NCBI RefSeq assembly: GCF_028201475.1
Contig: NZ_CP116384.1
Coordinates: 1,054,001-1,118,000, forward strand
DNA from: Vibrio sp. SCSIO 43137
Lineage (GTDB): Bacteria > Pseudomonadota > Gammaproteobacteria > Enterobacterales > Vibrionaceae
Reading direction: 5' to 3'
DNA length: 64,000 nt
Shown here: positions 24,545-33,980 of the stretch, one piece after another
Layout: each line of letters starts with the position of its first letter
How positions within the stretch are numbered: position 1 is the stretch's first letter
Notes under the pieces: generated by a model
Database searches by the model: none
The model's input: the letters and a program-made list of their open reading frames with translations, nothing else
What the model was told of the DNA's origin: nothing
Translations under genes and position numbers: made by a program

Positions 24545-25787
24545 GGGAAACGCTTCTTCCGCCTTCGATATCACTGCTTGAATACTGCCAGCGATACTGT
24601 TTTATTAGTTTTTCCGTTAACTGAAGCCCCAGCCCGAACCCAAGCTCTTCCCGGCTCTCCTGCCCTTTACTATTTTGGTTCACAATCTGAATAACCCTAC
24701 CTTTTTGCTCAATAGATACCTTTCCTTCAGCGGTATGTTGAAAGGCGTTTCGGATCAGGTTAGCAATCACTATCCTGCAGAGCATGGCCGGCAACTCAAA
24801 CTCCTGCCCATCCGTTGATATTTCGACTTCTACCTTTTTGCCGATGCGCAGGTAGTCCAGTTCATGTGTCAGTTGCTCCACCAGACTCGCCAGATTAACC
24901 TGCTCCTGCGGCAGAGATTTACCTTCGCTTCTGGTTAACCAGAGCAAGGTTTCCGTTAAATCTGTCATGGTAATGCTGGCTCTGTGAATTCGCTCCACCA
25001 CTTCCTGCTGTTTTTCAGGATTTTTTTGGGCCTTAATTAGCTTGTTTAGTAGCTCGGAGTTGGTTCTGGTTACCGCTATCGGGGTACGTAACTCATGGCT
25101 GGCATAGCTTAAAAACTGTTGTTCTCTGTCCAGACTTTCCTGCACCGAAAGCAGGCTGCTTTGAGCTAACGATGCTAACGTGTTCAACTCAGCATAGTTG
25201 AAGTCAGGAGGCGGATTTTTTAGGTTTTCAGAATTTAGCTCTTTCGTCCACACTTTCAACCGTTCGATAGGCTCAGCTATTTTACGAATCAAAAAGAAAA
25301 CCACCACACTAAACACCAATATGCCAAGCGCCCCATAAAACATCAGTTGAACATGATGTGATGTATTTAGGTCTTTAAAGTTTTCAATATCCTCACTCAA
25401 CACCTCTTTGGCCAGAAAACGCACTTCACCACTTTTATTCATAGTTTTTATAGCAAACACGGCGCTTTTGGGCCGGTTAAGAAAACTCTTTTCCTCAATA
25501 CGGGCGTACAGCTTAAACAGCCTTTCCGGCTCAGCTTGAAATTTCACCCTGATACGCTCGGGAATATCCTGCCAGCGGCTTGCTATGGTAAGCGTTAACC
25601 CTTTGATCGGCTTTCCATCTTCCACACCAACAGCCTGAGTGGCATCCAGCATGGATTGCCGGGTAGCAATCTTAAGGCCGTCTACAAAATAGTTTGCTGA
25701 CAGAATCGAAAAAGCAATGATGGTGACACTGCCGACAATAAGCAGTGAAACCAGAAAATAGATACGAAGGCTGGGCCTGATTTTCAT
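24534..25787 (-). CDS. Sensor histidine kinase of the efflux locus
   Basis: 417 residues: membrane helices at about 10-30 and 148-167, a periplasmic sensor of about 115 residues, a linker, and HisKA with His231 (SYASHELRTPIAV). An HATPase domain with N box IANLIRNAFQHT and G2 LGFGLGLQLTEKL follows. The D box is degenerate (IVNQNSKG rather than DxGxG), as in several small-molecule and envelope-stress kinases. It ends the toxRS-like/efflux/regulator array, 3 bases after the response regulator. A probable sensor of envelope damage, cationic compounds or the pump substrates. Confidence 0.85.
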   Translation of the reverse strand: MKIRPSLRIYFLVSLLIVGSVTIIAFSILSANYFVDGLKIATRQSMLDATQAVGVEDGKPIKGLTLTIASRWQDIPERIRVKFQAEPERLFKLYARIEEKSFLNRPKSAVFAIKTMNKSGEVRFLAKEVLSEDIENFKDLNTSHHVQLMFYGALGILVFSVVVFFLIRKIAEPIERLKVWTKELNSENLKNPPPDFNYAELNTLASLAQSSLLSVQESLDREQQFLSYASHELRTPIAVTRTNSELLNKLIKAQKNPEKQQEVVERIHRASITMTDLTETLLWLTRSEGKSLPQEQVNLASLVEQLTHELDYLRIGKKVEVEISTDGQEFELPAMLCRIVIANLIRNAFQHTAEGKVSIEQKGRVIQIVNQNSKGQESREELGFGLGLQLTEKLIKQYRWQYSSSDIEGGRSVSLTL

Positions 25788-25790
25788 CGC

Positions 25791-26465
25791 TTACTTAATC
25801 TCCTTCAGAGCAAATCCTCGCCCCTGTATAGTGTGCAAAAGCTTCTGTTCATAATCGCCATCGAGCTGTTTGCGCAGGTTAAACATATGCACTTTCAGGC
25901 TATTGCTGTCCGGCTGTTCATCCCCCCAGACACCCTGCATAATTTTTTCCCGCGAAACCGTATGAGGGCTGTTACGCATCAGAACTTCCAGAATCTTGAT
26001 CGCGGTCGGTGACAGAGTCAGTGGCTGACCGCCCCTGAACACCTGTTTCTGGGTAATATCCAGCTCAATATCTGCCACTTTCAGCTTCGCTGTCTGTCCA
26101 CTGCGCCGTTTTGCCAGCACCTGAACACGGACAATCAGTTCCTCCATAGCAAAAGGTTTCACCAGATAATCATCAGCACCGGTTGAAAAACCGACCAACT
26201 TGTCGTTCAGGGTATCTCTGGCCGTCAGCATAAGTACCGGTACATCTATCCCCTGCTCCCGAAGTGATTCACACACCTTTAACCCGTTCATTTTTGGCAG
26301 GTTCAAATCCAGAATTACCGCATCATAAAGGTTGCTTTCAATCAGGTTCAGACCTGCCACACCATTTGCCGCGTGATCACACTGAATATCTTCCAGTTCA
26401 AAGTAATCGACAATGGCTTTAGCCAGATCGATATCATCCTCAACCAAGAGTAGGCTTAACTTCAT
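25791..26465 (-). CDS. OmpR-family response regulator of the efflux locus
   Basis: 224 residues. The receiver has LLVEDD, Asp53 in ILDLNLPKMNG, Thr81 and Lys103 (YLVKPFA); the winged helix (about 125-222) ends TIQGRGFALKEI. All phosphorylation residues are intact. It lies 45 bases downstream of the RND pump gene and 3 bases before its kinase, suggesting that pump and regulators are one transcript and that the system can feed back on its own operon. Confidence 0.88.
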   Translation of the reverse strand: MKLSLLLVEDDIDLAKAIVDYFELEDIQCDHAANGVAGLNLIESNLYDAVILDLNLPKMNGLKVCESLREQGIDVPVLMLTARDTLNDKLVGFSTGADDYLVKPFAMEELIVRVQVLAKRRSGQTAKLKVADIELDITQKQVFRGGQPLTLSPTAIKILEVLMRNSPHTVSREKIMQGVWGDEQPDSNSLKVHMFNLRKQLDGDYEQKLLHTIQGRGFALKEIK

Positions 26466-26510
26466 TGTGCTCCCCTTTCCGGAGCTGCTACGCTCCGGGC
26501 AATTTGATTC

Positions 26511-29500
26511 TTATTGTAGTACAGGCGCCGTTTTCGCTGAGAACTTTGCTCTGATTTTTGAAGGTAGCGCTTTGATTTCACACTGAATTAGCAACAAAGA
26601 AGGTGTAAGTATCAAAGTTATCACACTCGCAAACAGAATACCGTAACCTAATGACGCAGCAGCCGGTATCAGGAACTGAGCCTGAAGGGAGGTTTCCGAC
26701 AGAAGCGGAACCAAGCCGGCAAAGGTTGTCACGGAAGTAAGCACCACGGCTCTTAACCGGCCAGTACAAGCTTCCACTATGGCGTCGTGCAGACTGAGCT
26801 TTTTCTCTTTGATCAGATCATTAAACCTTGAAACCAACAGCAGGCTGTCATTGACCACCACACCAGACAGGGCAAGGATTCCGTTCAGGGACAAAATACT
26901 GACCGTCAGGTCGTTACCCCAGTGTCCCAGTATGGCACCCACAATTCCGAATGGGATTGCCGTCATAATGATTACCGGCTGAATATAAGACTTAAGCGGT
27001 ATCGCCAGAAGAACGTAAATGGCGATAAGTGCCAGACCAGCCATATGCATCATTGATTCCATTGTTTCTGCCTGCTGTTCCGCCTCTCCGGCAAAATCCA
27101 CTACCAGCCCAGGATACTGGGCCAGAAGATTAGGTACCACCTCCGCTTCCATCTTCGCCACCAGCTGTGCCGGTGCTATGATGTCTTTATCTACCGAAGC
27201 CGTGATATACACTGCGCGCTGGCTGTCAATACGGGTCACCTCAGACTGCTGAAACTCGGTAAAGACCTCTGCCACTGTGCTTAACGGTACAACCGTACCA
27301 TCTGCAGTCCGTATATTGGCCATTTTGATGTCTGCCAGTGTCTGCCTCTGTTCCTGAGGGTAGCGTACTTTAACGGCAACTTCGCTTTTGTTGCGCTGGA
27401 ATTTCTGAACCGAACCGGCACCAAATGACTGAAGTATCTGGCCAGACAGGCTGGCCGTATCCAGACCAAGTGCCCTTCCCTGCTCTGTCAGTTCAAAACG
27501 GTACTGAGGTTCACCGGGGTCAAGATTATCGTCCAGACCACTTACCCCCTGAACTTGCTGCAACTGCTGCTTAAATGCATTACCAGCAGCGACTACCGTC
27601 GTTTCATCCCATGCTTTAAGTTCTACCTTAAAGTTGTCCACCATTCTGTTCTGCGACTGAATATCCAGCTTTTTAGTCCCTTCCAGCTCTCCGCTCAGTT
27701 CAGTCCACAAAGTGGCAAATTGCTTAGATGAATAGACAGAGTCGCTGTCCAGTTCAATGGTCACCGTTCCTGAATCATCCGCTTCTGAAAGCACCTGCAG
27801 ACTAAGAATTTCGCTCTCGCTATCCGCCGCCAGTTCTTCTCTCAGTTTTTTATCTGCATCATAGGCAGCGGACTCAAGCAGAAGCAGGTTGCTTCTGGTC
27901 TGGCCGAAACTGCTGTCGTTTTGCATGCTCATACTGGCTAAGACAGTATCTCCCGGCATTTCAGGGAAGAAAGCCACTTTAACCGCACCACTCATCGGCA
28001 TACCAGCAACCAGCACAAACAGCGACAAAAACAGCAGGATCACAGCGTAACGAAAGCGCAAAGCCACCTCGATAATACGGCGGTAAATCACTCTGCTAAA
28101 CCATTGCAGGCCGCTGTCAGCGCCATGCTGAATCTTGGCCCACAGACCTTTAGGCTGATTGCGGCTTGTATCAATATGAGCCAGATGACAAGGCAGGATT
28201 AACTTGGATTCCACCATTGAAAGCATCAGGGCAACGGCTACTACAGTAGCAAACTGGGCGTATATCTGCCCGAGAGTACCAGTAACATTAGAGAGAGCGA
28301 CAAAAGCAGCAACCGTGGTTAATACACCAAACATGGTCGGAACGGCCACTTTCAGGGTGCCATTGATGGTACTGTTAATGCTGTCACCCAGCTGTTTACG
28401 GGTAGTATAGATACTTTCACCCACCACAACGGCATCATCCACCACTATCCCCAGCGCCATAACAAAACCAAAAGTGGTTAACTCATTGATGGTCAGCCCT
28501 AAAAAGCTCTCTCCCATAAAGAACATGGTGCCAAGGAAAACAAAAGGGATCCCTGCCGCTACCCAGAGCGCCACACGCACATTCAGAAATAGCGCTAATA
28601 CAACGAACACTAATGCAATACCGGTTAAGGCATTTTTTGACAGCAGAGAAAGACGGTCTGATATGACGTTACTTTGGTCATACCATGTATCGATAGAGAC
28701 GTTATCCGGCAGGATATTGCTGTTTCTCCACTGCTCAACAACCCCTTTGGCCTGCTCAACAACGTCAATAACATCACCGTACTCATCCATCACAATCTGT
28801 ATCGCCATGGCATTCTGCTGTTGATAGCGCGACAGACTGAAAGTATCGTCGTCCAGCTTCTCTTCTATTTTGGCCACATCGCCGAGACGAACAGTAGAGC
28901 CATCCGCCTGTGTGATTAAAGGGATAGAACGGAACTGTTCCACTTCATAAGCCTGCTCAGTGGTTTTAAGTCGAACCACCTTATCCCCGTTACGCAAACT
29001 GGTGGACATTGCGGTGGAAGATTCAGCATTGATTACCGAAGAGATATCAGACATGGTCAGGCCATAGGTCTGTAACTTAAACTCATCCAGCTCAACAGAG
29101 ATTATCGGGTCGGCTTTGGCCTTTATGGTCAAATCCCGGATAGCAGACTGTGACAGCAGATCCGATTTCAGCTGCTCAGCCAAATCCTGAAGTACCTGTT
29201 CATCAGCTTCTCCGTACAGCTGAACCCAGATTGCGTGATCCTGCCTTTGCGCTTTATCGATAACCGGTCTGTCGGCGTCAGATGGCAAATTACTGATGGC
29301 GTCGACCTTGGTCTTAACGTCACTGAGCAGGGTATCCAGATCATACTCTGTCTCTTTTTCAATAGTGATCCGGCTGCCGGTGGCGTTAGAGGTTGAGGTA
29401 ATTCTTTTAATACCGGCAACCGTCTCCAGGGCATCTTCTATTTTAATAGTGACCCCTTCTTCAGCCTGCTGCGCATCGCCGCTGTCATAAGAGACCGATA

Positions 29501-29672
29501 CGGTTACCCTGTTAGGTTCAATACTGGGAAAGCCTTCCTTACGTAGCCCCACAAGGGCTGAAATACCCAGAATTAACACTGAGATCAACAGTAAGTTAGC
29601 GGCTACTGAGTTTTTAGCGAACCATGCAATGATGCCGGTCGGATTCTCTCCGGCAGGTACTTGTCTGCTCAT
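26511..29672 (-). CDS. RND-family multidrug efflux pump, inner-membrane permease
   Basis: 1053 residues, the standard size of AcrB/VexF-type pumps. Twelve helices are expected. The proton-relay aspartates are in helix 4 (FVMALGIVVDDAVVVGESI). A first helix near residues 20-40 (NSVAANLLLISVLILGIS), two large periplasmic loops, and the second-half repeat LNGILALSGVVVNDSLL are clear. It overlaps the membrane-fusion protein gene by 4 bases (ATGA). With that protein and the outer-membrane lipoprotein it would form a tripartite pump expelling hydrophobic or amphipathic compounds; the substrate range cannot be read from the sequence. Confidence 0.93.
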   Translation of the reverse strand: MSRQVPAGENPTGIIAWFAKNSVAANLLLISVLILGISALVGLRKEGFPSIEPNRVTVSVSYDSGDAQQAEEGVTIKIEDALETVAGIKRITSTSNATGSRITIEKETEYDLDTLLSDVKTKVDAISNLPSDADRPVIDKAQRQDHAIWVQLYGEADEQVLQDLAEQLKSDLLSQSAIRDLTIKAKADPIISVELDEFKLQTYGLTMSDISSVINAESSTAMSTSLRNGDKVVRLKTTEQAYEVEQFRSIPLITQADGSTVRLGDVAKIEEKLDDDTFSLSRYQQQNAMAIQIVMDEYGDVIDVVEQAKGVVEQWRNSNILPDNVSIDTWYDQSNVISDRLSLLSKNALTGIALVFVVLALFLNVRVALWVAAGIPFVFLGTMFFMGESFLGLTINELTTFGFVMALGIVVDDAVVVGESIYTTRKQLGDSINSTINGTLKVAVPTMFGVLTTVAAFVALSNVTGTLGQIYAQFATVVAVALMLSMVESKLILPCHLAHIDTSRNQPKGLWAKIQHGADSGLQWFSRVIYRRIIEVALRFRYAVILLFLSLFVLVAGMPMSGAVKVAFFPEMPGDTVLASMSMQNDSSFGQTRSNLLLLESAAYDADKKLREELAADSESEILSLQVLSEADDSGTVTIELDSDSVYSSKQFATLWTELSGELEGTKKLDIQSQNRMVDNFKVELKAWDETTVVAAGNAFKQQLQQVQGVSGLDDNLDPGEPQYRFELTEQGRALGLDTASLSGQILQSFGAGSVQKFQRNKSEVAVKVRYPQEQRQTLADIKMANIRTADGTVVPLSTVAEVFTEFQQSEVTRIDSQRAVYITASVDKDIIAPAQLVAKMEAEVVPNLLAQYPGLVVDFAGEAEQQAETMESMMHMAGLALIAIYVLLAIPLKSYIQPVIIMTAIPFGIVGAILGHWGNDLTVSILSLNGILALSGVVVNDSLLLVSRFNDLIKEKKLSLHDAIVEACTGRLRAVVLTSVTTFAGLVPLLSETSLQAQFLIPAAASLGYGILFASVITLILTPSLLLIQCEIKALPSKIRAKFSAKTAPVLQ

Positions 29673-30859
29673 GACTGCCCCTCAGTTTTCGCTGCAACCA
29701 ACATATTAGCCTTGTAACTATTAAGTGGTCTCTTCACTACTAAGCTTTTTTCAGAACTCAATGGAGAGATATATACGTAATCACCTGATGAGAACTGAGT
29801 CTGCACCGGGTAACTATGTAGCAGTCCAGCGTTATCTACCATCCAAATCTCGCCCTGCTGAGAGATAGCAGAAGCCGGTAACTTCCACAAACTGTTCTTT
29901 TCTGAGCCGCTGATATCTGCCCTTACAAAAGAGCCCGGGTAAAGATCCGTGCTCTGCTCAAGGGGCTTATCCACCACAACCCACAGAGAACGTTGCCTTG
30001 TCGAGCTATTCAGGTGTTGCTCTACTCTGCGGATATATCCTGTCCAGCCAGACTGGCCGTCAGAACTGGTTAGGGATACAGGCCACTGATTTGGGTTTTC
30101 TGCCAGTTGTTCATTGTCCAGATTAGGCAGATTCCCCCACTGGCTCTGAGAGAGTGGGATCTTGATTTCCATCTCTTCAACACTATACAAGGTGGCAACG
30201 GTTCCACCTGTTTGCAGATAACTGCCCGGAGCAATATCCCGGCTGACAATCAAGGCATCAAACGGCGCCCGGATTTGGGTATGACTGAGATCTTCTTTCG
30301 CTTTGATCTGCGCCTTTTGCGCATTTTCCAGCGCTTTTTTCGCCTTAATTAACTGAGGTTCACGTAGCACCAAAGCCGATGCCGGCTCACCTTTTATCCC
30401 CGATTTTTCCCATTCAGATTTGGCCTGAGTACCCTGCCGTTCCTCTTCCAGCAAAGCCAGTTTTGCCTGAGCAAGGTTACTTTCTGCTTCCGCCAGAGCC
30501 TGTTCATAAGGTGCGGTGTCAATGCTGGCCAAAACCGTGCCTTTTTTAACTACCTGACCCGATTCAAACTGGCTGTTTACACTGTTAACTCTACCGTTAA
30601 CTTCCGATGAAAAAGTAAGCTCAAAGCGCGATCGCGCTTCGCCGTAACCAGTAACATGTGCACGGTAACTACCAGCGGTCACCTCGATAACTTCTACCTG
30701 TTGTAACGTTACTGCGGGAGCATTGGTTTTCTGTTCCGCCTGAATCCGGCTCTCTTGCTCTTTCTGAGCTTCAATCTGAGAGCCGTTAAATGCCGCTGCA
30801 GCAAAGATGGAAGCGGCAGAAACTGCTGTTACGGCAATGGTAATTAAATGTTTTTTCAT
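29669..30859 (-). CDS. RND efflux periplasmic adaptor (membrane-fusion) protein
   Basis: 396 residues with an N-terminal membrane anchor/signal (about 5-24). Then follow the first lipoyl half (YGEARSRFELTFSSEVNGRV), a coiled-coil hairpin of about 70 residues beginning near YEQALAEAESNLAQAKL, the second lipoyl half (KAKEDLSHTQIRAPFDALIV), and beta-barrel and membrane-proximal domains. No lipobox, so it is anchored by the uncleaved helix. It overlaps both neighbours by 4 bases, i.e. strict translational coupling OMF-MFP-RND. It bridges pump and outer-membrane channel. Confidence 0.92.
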   Translation of the reverse strand: MKKHLITIAVTAVSAASIFAAAAFNGSQIEAQKEQESRIQAEQKTNAPAVTLQQVEVIEVTAGSYRAHVTGYGEARSRFELTFSSEVNGRVNSVNSQFESGQVVKKGTVLASIDTAPYEQALAEAESNLAQAKLALLEEERQGTQAKSEWEKSGIKGEPASALVLREPQLIKAKKALENAQKAQIKAKEDLSHTQIRAPFDALIVSRDIAPGSYLQTGGTVATLYSVEEMEIKIPLSQSQWGNLPNLDNEQLAENPNQWPVSLTSSDGQSGWTGYIRRVEQHLNSSTRQRSLWVVVDKPLEQSTDLYPGSFVRADISGSEKNSLWKLPASAISQQGEIWMVDNAGLLHSYPVQTQFSSGDYVYISPLSSEKSLVVKRPLNSYKANMLVAAKTEGQS

Positions 30860-32247
30860 GAGGATGCTCCAAGGCCAAGTGCCAGCCCTAGATCGATTCG
30901 GTTACTAAGGCGGTTGTAAGTCATTTGTGTCAGCTGCGACTCAAGGTCAAAGGTTTTTTGCTGTGCGGTAAGTAAATCAAATATGGTTGCAAGCCCCTGC
31001 CGGTACTTCTCTTCGTAGGTCACTGAGCTACGTTTAGCACTGGCCAGAGCGTCCCTGATATGGGACTGCTGCCGTTGCAGGGATTTTTCCTGTCCGAGAG
31101 CGTTTTCTACTTCATTAACCGCCGTCAGGAGGGTCTCCTGATAAGTCCAGTAGCTTTTTTCTGTGGTCAGTTGGGCTATTTCTGCCTGAGAACGGAGTTT
31201 GTCTCCCTGAAACAGCGGGGCAGATATACTGCCAAGCAGGCTCCACAACGGGCTGGCAAATAGGGCTTGCGATGGTGTATCTGCCACATCCGATAAGGAA
31301 GCGGACAGATTGATACTCAGCAACATGGCTTTATAGGCTGCGTCGGTACGTAACGCTTCCGCTTCAATGTTGTAGAAAGCGGCCCGCAAGTCCGGCCGTC
31401 TTTGCAGATTCTGCGATTGCATCTCATCCAGCGGATAGATTACCTGAGGAAACTCGCTGCTGATTTCCGGAAACGGCATAGGTTCGCTACTTATCTGACC
31501 CAGTTGCATCATCAGGCTACGGCGGCTCTTCGCCAACTGCTCGCTATAGTCCGCCACCGTTGCACTGCTCGAAGCGCTACTCGATTTGGCACTGTCCAGA
31601 TCTTCCAGATTATCCAGGCCGGCACGATAACGCTGCAGGATCAGGCTTTCGTTATCTTTTAATATAGCGAGACGCTTCTGCTCAATAGCCAGCAGTTGTT
31701 GCTTCAGGCTGATATCCAGCCAGCCACGCATAATATTGGCCGCCAGTAAATCCTTAGCCGCCTGAAGATTAGCAGTACTGGCTGCCACATCCTTTAGTGC
31801 TGCGTTGTTACTGTCATCCAGCCTCTGCCATAAGTCCAGTTCCCAGCTCACAGTAAGATCAGCGTTATAGCTCTCATCACTGTTCTCTTTTGCTGTTCCG
31901 CTAAAAGATGCGCTTGCAGACGGAATACGGGCAGCATATGAGATATCCTGCTGCTCATAAGCAATTTTCAGGGCAACCACACTCTGCTGCAGGCCGGGAT
32001 TGCTGTTCATTGCAGTAGCAATCAACTTATCCAATTCTGAAATTCCGATAAGATCCGTTAATAAAACGGCAGGCTGCTCAACGGCATTAGCGGGAAGATT
32101 AAGCTCACGCTGCATCACCATATTGGTGACGCTTAGTGACTCTTCCGCCTGTGTGGTAAAAGAGAGCTCTGATGTAGTACTGCAACCTAACAGGCCGCTC
32201 ACCAGCACAGAGATTAAGGTATATCGTATTGAACGATGGGGCTTCAT
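30856..32247 (-). CDS. Outer-membrane efflux lipoprotein (TolC/NodT family)
   Basis: 463 residues from the ATG at 32247, chosen over 32274 because GGAGGTG lies 7 bases upstream. A lipoprotein signal with lipobox LLGC (LISVLVSGLLGCSTT) is present. Two OEP repeats with long heptad-like helices follow, and the outer-channel beta segments are recognisable (SPLWSLLGSISAPLFQGDKL). The NodT-type lipidated trimeric channel completes the tripartite pump. The gap of 72 bases from the toxS-like gene holds no obvious terminator, so read-through from the regulatory pair is likely. Confidence 0.9.
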   Translation of the reverse strand: MKPHRSIRYTLISVLVSGLLGCSTTSELSFTTQAEESLSVTNMVMQRELNLPANAVEQPAVLLTDLIGISELDKLIATAMNSNPGLQQSVVALKIAYEQQDISYAARIPSASASFSGTAKENSDESYNADLTVSWELDLWQRLDDSNNAALKDVAASTANLQAAKDLLAANIMRGWLDISLKQQLLAIEQKRLAILKDNESLILQRYRAGLDNLEDLDSAKSSSASSSATVADYSEQLAKSRRSLMMQLGQISSEPMPFPEISSEFPQVIYPLDEMQSQNLQRRPDLRAAFYNIEAEALRTDAAYKAMLLSINLSASLSDVADTPSQALFASPLWSLLGSISAPLFQGDKLRSQAEIAQLTTEKSYWTYQETLLTAVNEVENALGQEKSLQRQQSHIRDALASAKRSSVTYEEKYRQGLATIFDLLTAQQKTFDLESQLTQMTYNRLSNRIDLGLALGLGASS

Positions 32248-32319
32248 GGTAAACACCTCCGAAATTGATAACACGATGCTATCAATCCGAAGGGTTAAAG
32301 CTGGGTTAAGTGGGGGAGA

Positions 32320-32841
32320 TTACTTAGCAACCATCACTTCGTTTTGCTGATTAAGGGCAGTCAGCAAGATGATTTTGTCTGTGATATAGCTGATTTTTTT
32401 AGCCTTTTTCATCTTATTGAAATAGATGCTTTTCAGAAACTCGGCCTCTGTTGCCAGAGGGGTAAGACCATCGGGAAGCCCGGTATTTTCAATGCTTTCT
32501 ACTTCCATCAGTAAAAAACCATCTTCTATTTGCCAGCGACCTCTGTCCTGTATATCCAGCGATAGCAGAGGATCTGCTTCGCTGGTAAATGCACGAACCT
32601 TACTTTGCCGGATATAAAAACCGTTACTTAAAAACTTGGTATTACTCGTTGAACGGACTTCCTGAACAGGAGGAATTTTACTCTCTTTCGGCAGTTTATC
32701 CTTCTCACTAAGTAGTACCCTGTTTTCATTTATCCAGATACTGGAACTGATTTTGCTACTCTGATAGAAGTCGGAATGTAAAAAGAACAGACCCGAAACA
32801 GTGATAATCATAAGGGCGGCTATAATGCGCAGAAGCTTCAT
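32320..32841 (-). CDS. toxS: ToxS-like membrane-anchored periplasmic partner
   Basis: 173 residues: a short cytosolic start, one membrane helix (about 4-22), then a periplasmic domain. The order of blocks resembles ToxS: a PVQEVRSTSNTKFLSNG segment, a central GRWQIEDGFLLMEV strand pair, and a terminal DKIILLTALNQQNEV. ToxS stabilises and signals with ToxR. Its start overlaps the toxR-like stop by 4 bases, as in genuine toxRS pairs. The canonical toxRS lies next to htpG in Vibrio; that neighbour is missing here, so this is probably a paralogous pair. Confidence 0.7.
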   Translation of the reverse strand: MKLLRIIAALMIITVSGLFFLHSDFYQSSKISSSIWINENRVLLSEKDKLPKESKIPPVQEVRSTSNTKFLSNGFYIRQSKVRAFTSEADPLLSLDIQDRGRWQIEDGFLLMEVESIENTGLPDGLTPLATEAEFLKSIYFNKMKKAKKISYITDKIILLTALNQQNEVMVAK

Positions 32842-33674
32842 TGAGTACCTCCACGCTGACAGACGGAATCTCCGGTCAGGACATCAGGTGAAATTTCAAG
32901 GTTTAGCGCATATTCTGCTGAGGGGAAAATTAGGTTTAGTATCCAGCCCTTCTGCCTCCCCTTTCCGACAATCACTCTTTCCGGCCGGCGTGGTTCACCA
33001 TTCTCAGACAAATAGAGCTCAACGCAGGCAGTAAAACTTTGTGCCAAATCTTTATTCAGATAGATACTGCTGTCGGTAACAAAAACGTTAGCATCAGCGA
33101 TAGAAATATCGGTTAAGGTTACCGTTTTAGACACCAGCTTGGGGCTAAGGGTAGCAAGCATAATCCCGGCAGAAATCAGTACAGCTATCTCTTTCCAGCA
33201 ACGTCTCAACAGACCCTGCTTAAATGGTTTTCTGTTATTTTGAGCCATCAAATGACCCACTATCGGTTCAGAGCCTGCATCAGAAACCTCTGCTGACAAA
33301 GAAGCCTGATGATTACTTTCAACCACCTCCACAGAGGCGATAAACTGATAACCTTTTTTAGGCACTGTTTTAATATAGCTGGGCGATTTAGCGCTATCAT
33401 TAAGCAATTTTCTAAGGGTTGAAATGGCCTGAATCACGCTGGATTCATCAACACAGAACCCTTTTTCAGTCCAAACCAGCTTATGCAATTCGTCTTTACT
33501 GATCAGGTTTCCTCTCTTTTCCATCAACACCAACAGCAACTGAGCTTCGTTGGCTCCGATATAAGTTCCTTTTTCATCCCTTCCCTGCTCATAAAGATAA
33601 TTGCTTTTTACATCAAAGATCAGACAGTTATTTATCAGATACTGCTTATTCGCCGATTCGTTAAGCTTACTCAT
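32838..33674 (-). CDS. toxR: ToxR-like transmembrane transcription factor
   Basis: 278 residues. The cytosolic winged helix (about 10-115) matches ToxR closely: KDELHKLVWTEKGFCVDESS, IQAISTLRKLL and YIKTVPKKGYQFIASVE. A tether (about 118-158), one membrane helix (about 162-180) and a periplasmic domain follow. That domain has exactly two cysteines, Cys217 and Cys272 near the C-terminus, like the disulphide-forming pair of V. cholerae ToxR. It is a one-component membrane regulator that binds DNA directly and senses bile, redox or envelope state in its relatives. First gene of the efflux array; it probably controls it. Confidence 0.8.
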   Translation of the reverse strand: MSKLNESANKQYLINNCLIFDVKSNYLYEQGRDEKGTYIGANEAQLLLVLMEKRGNLISKDELHKLVWTEKGFCVDESSVIQAISTLRKLLNDSAKSPSYIKTVPKKGYQFIASVEVVESNHQASLSAEVSDAGSEPIVGHLMAQNNRKPFKQGLLRRCWKEIAVLISAGIMLATLSPKLVSKTVTLTDISIADANVFVTDSSIYLNKDLAQSFTACVELYLSENGEPRRPERVIVGKGRQKGWILNLIFPSAEYALNLEISPDVLTGDSVCQRGGTQ

Positions 33675-33980
33675 GACAATGACCCGTGTAGTACAAACTG
33701 GCGGTAACTTAGCGTTTAACGGGTTAAAAGGTGGTTAAAGAGTAGAGAAACAAGGCGGAATTCACCTCACCTCAGGCTAAATGCAACTCAAGTATCATGT
33801 TTCAAACCCCAACCGTACAAAGCTCATTTTTACGTTTAAGGCTCAAACATCTCGATTCGGTCAATTAATTAACAATTCGGTTACACAATAGTCAATAAAG
33901 TGTCTACATTTAGTTATGCAACTGATGAATATACATCAGAGTATTAATATTTTTATGGATATAAATGTCAGGACGATGCT
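33675..33980. other. Divergent promoter region between toxR-like gene and aer
   Basis: About 306 bases, AT-rich in the right half. It must hold the minus-strand promoter for the efflux array and the plus-strand promoter for the Aer gene. No strong repeat, terminator or unambiguous -35/-10 pair was identified by eye. Confidence 0.5.
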
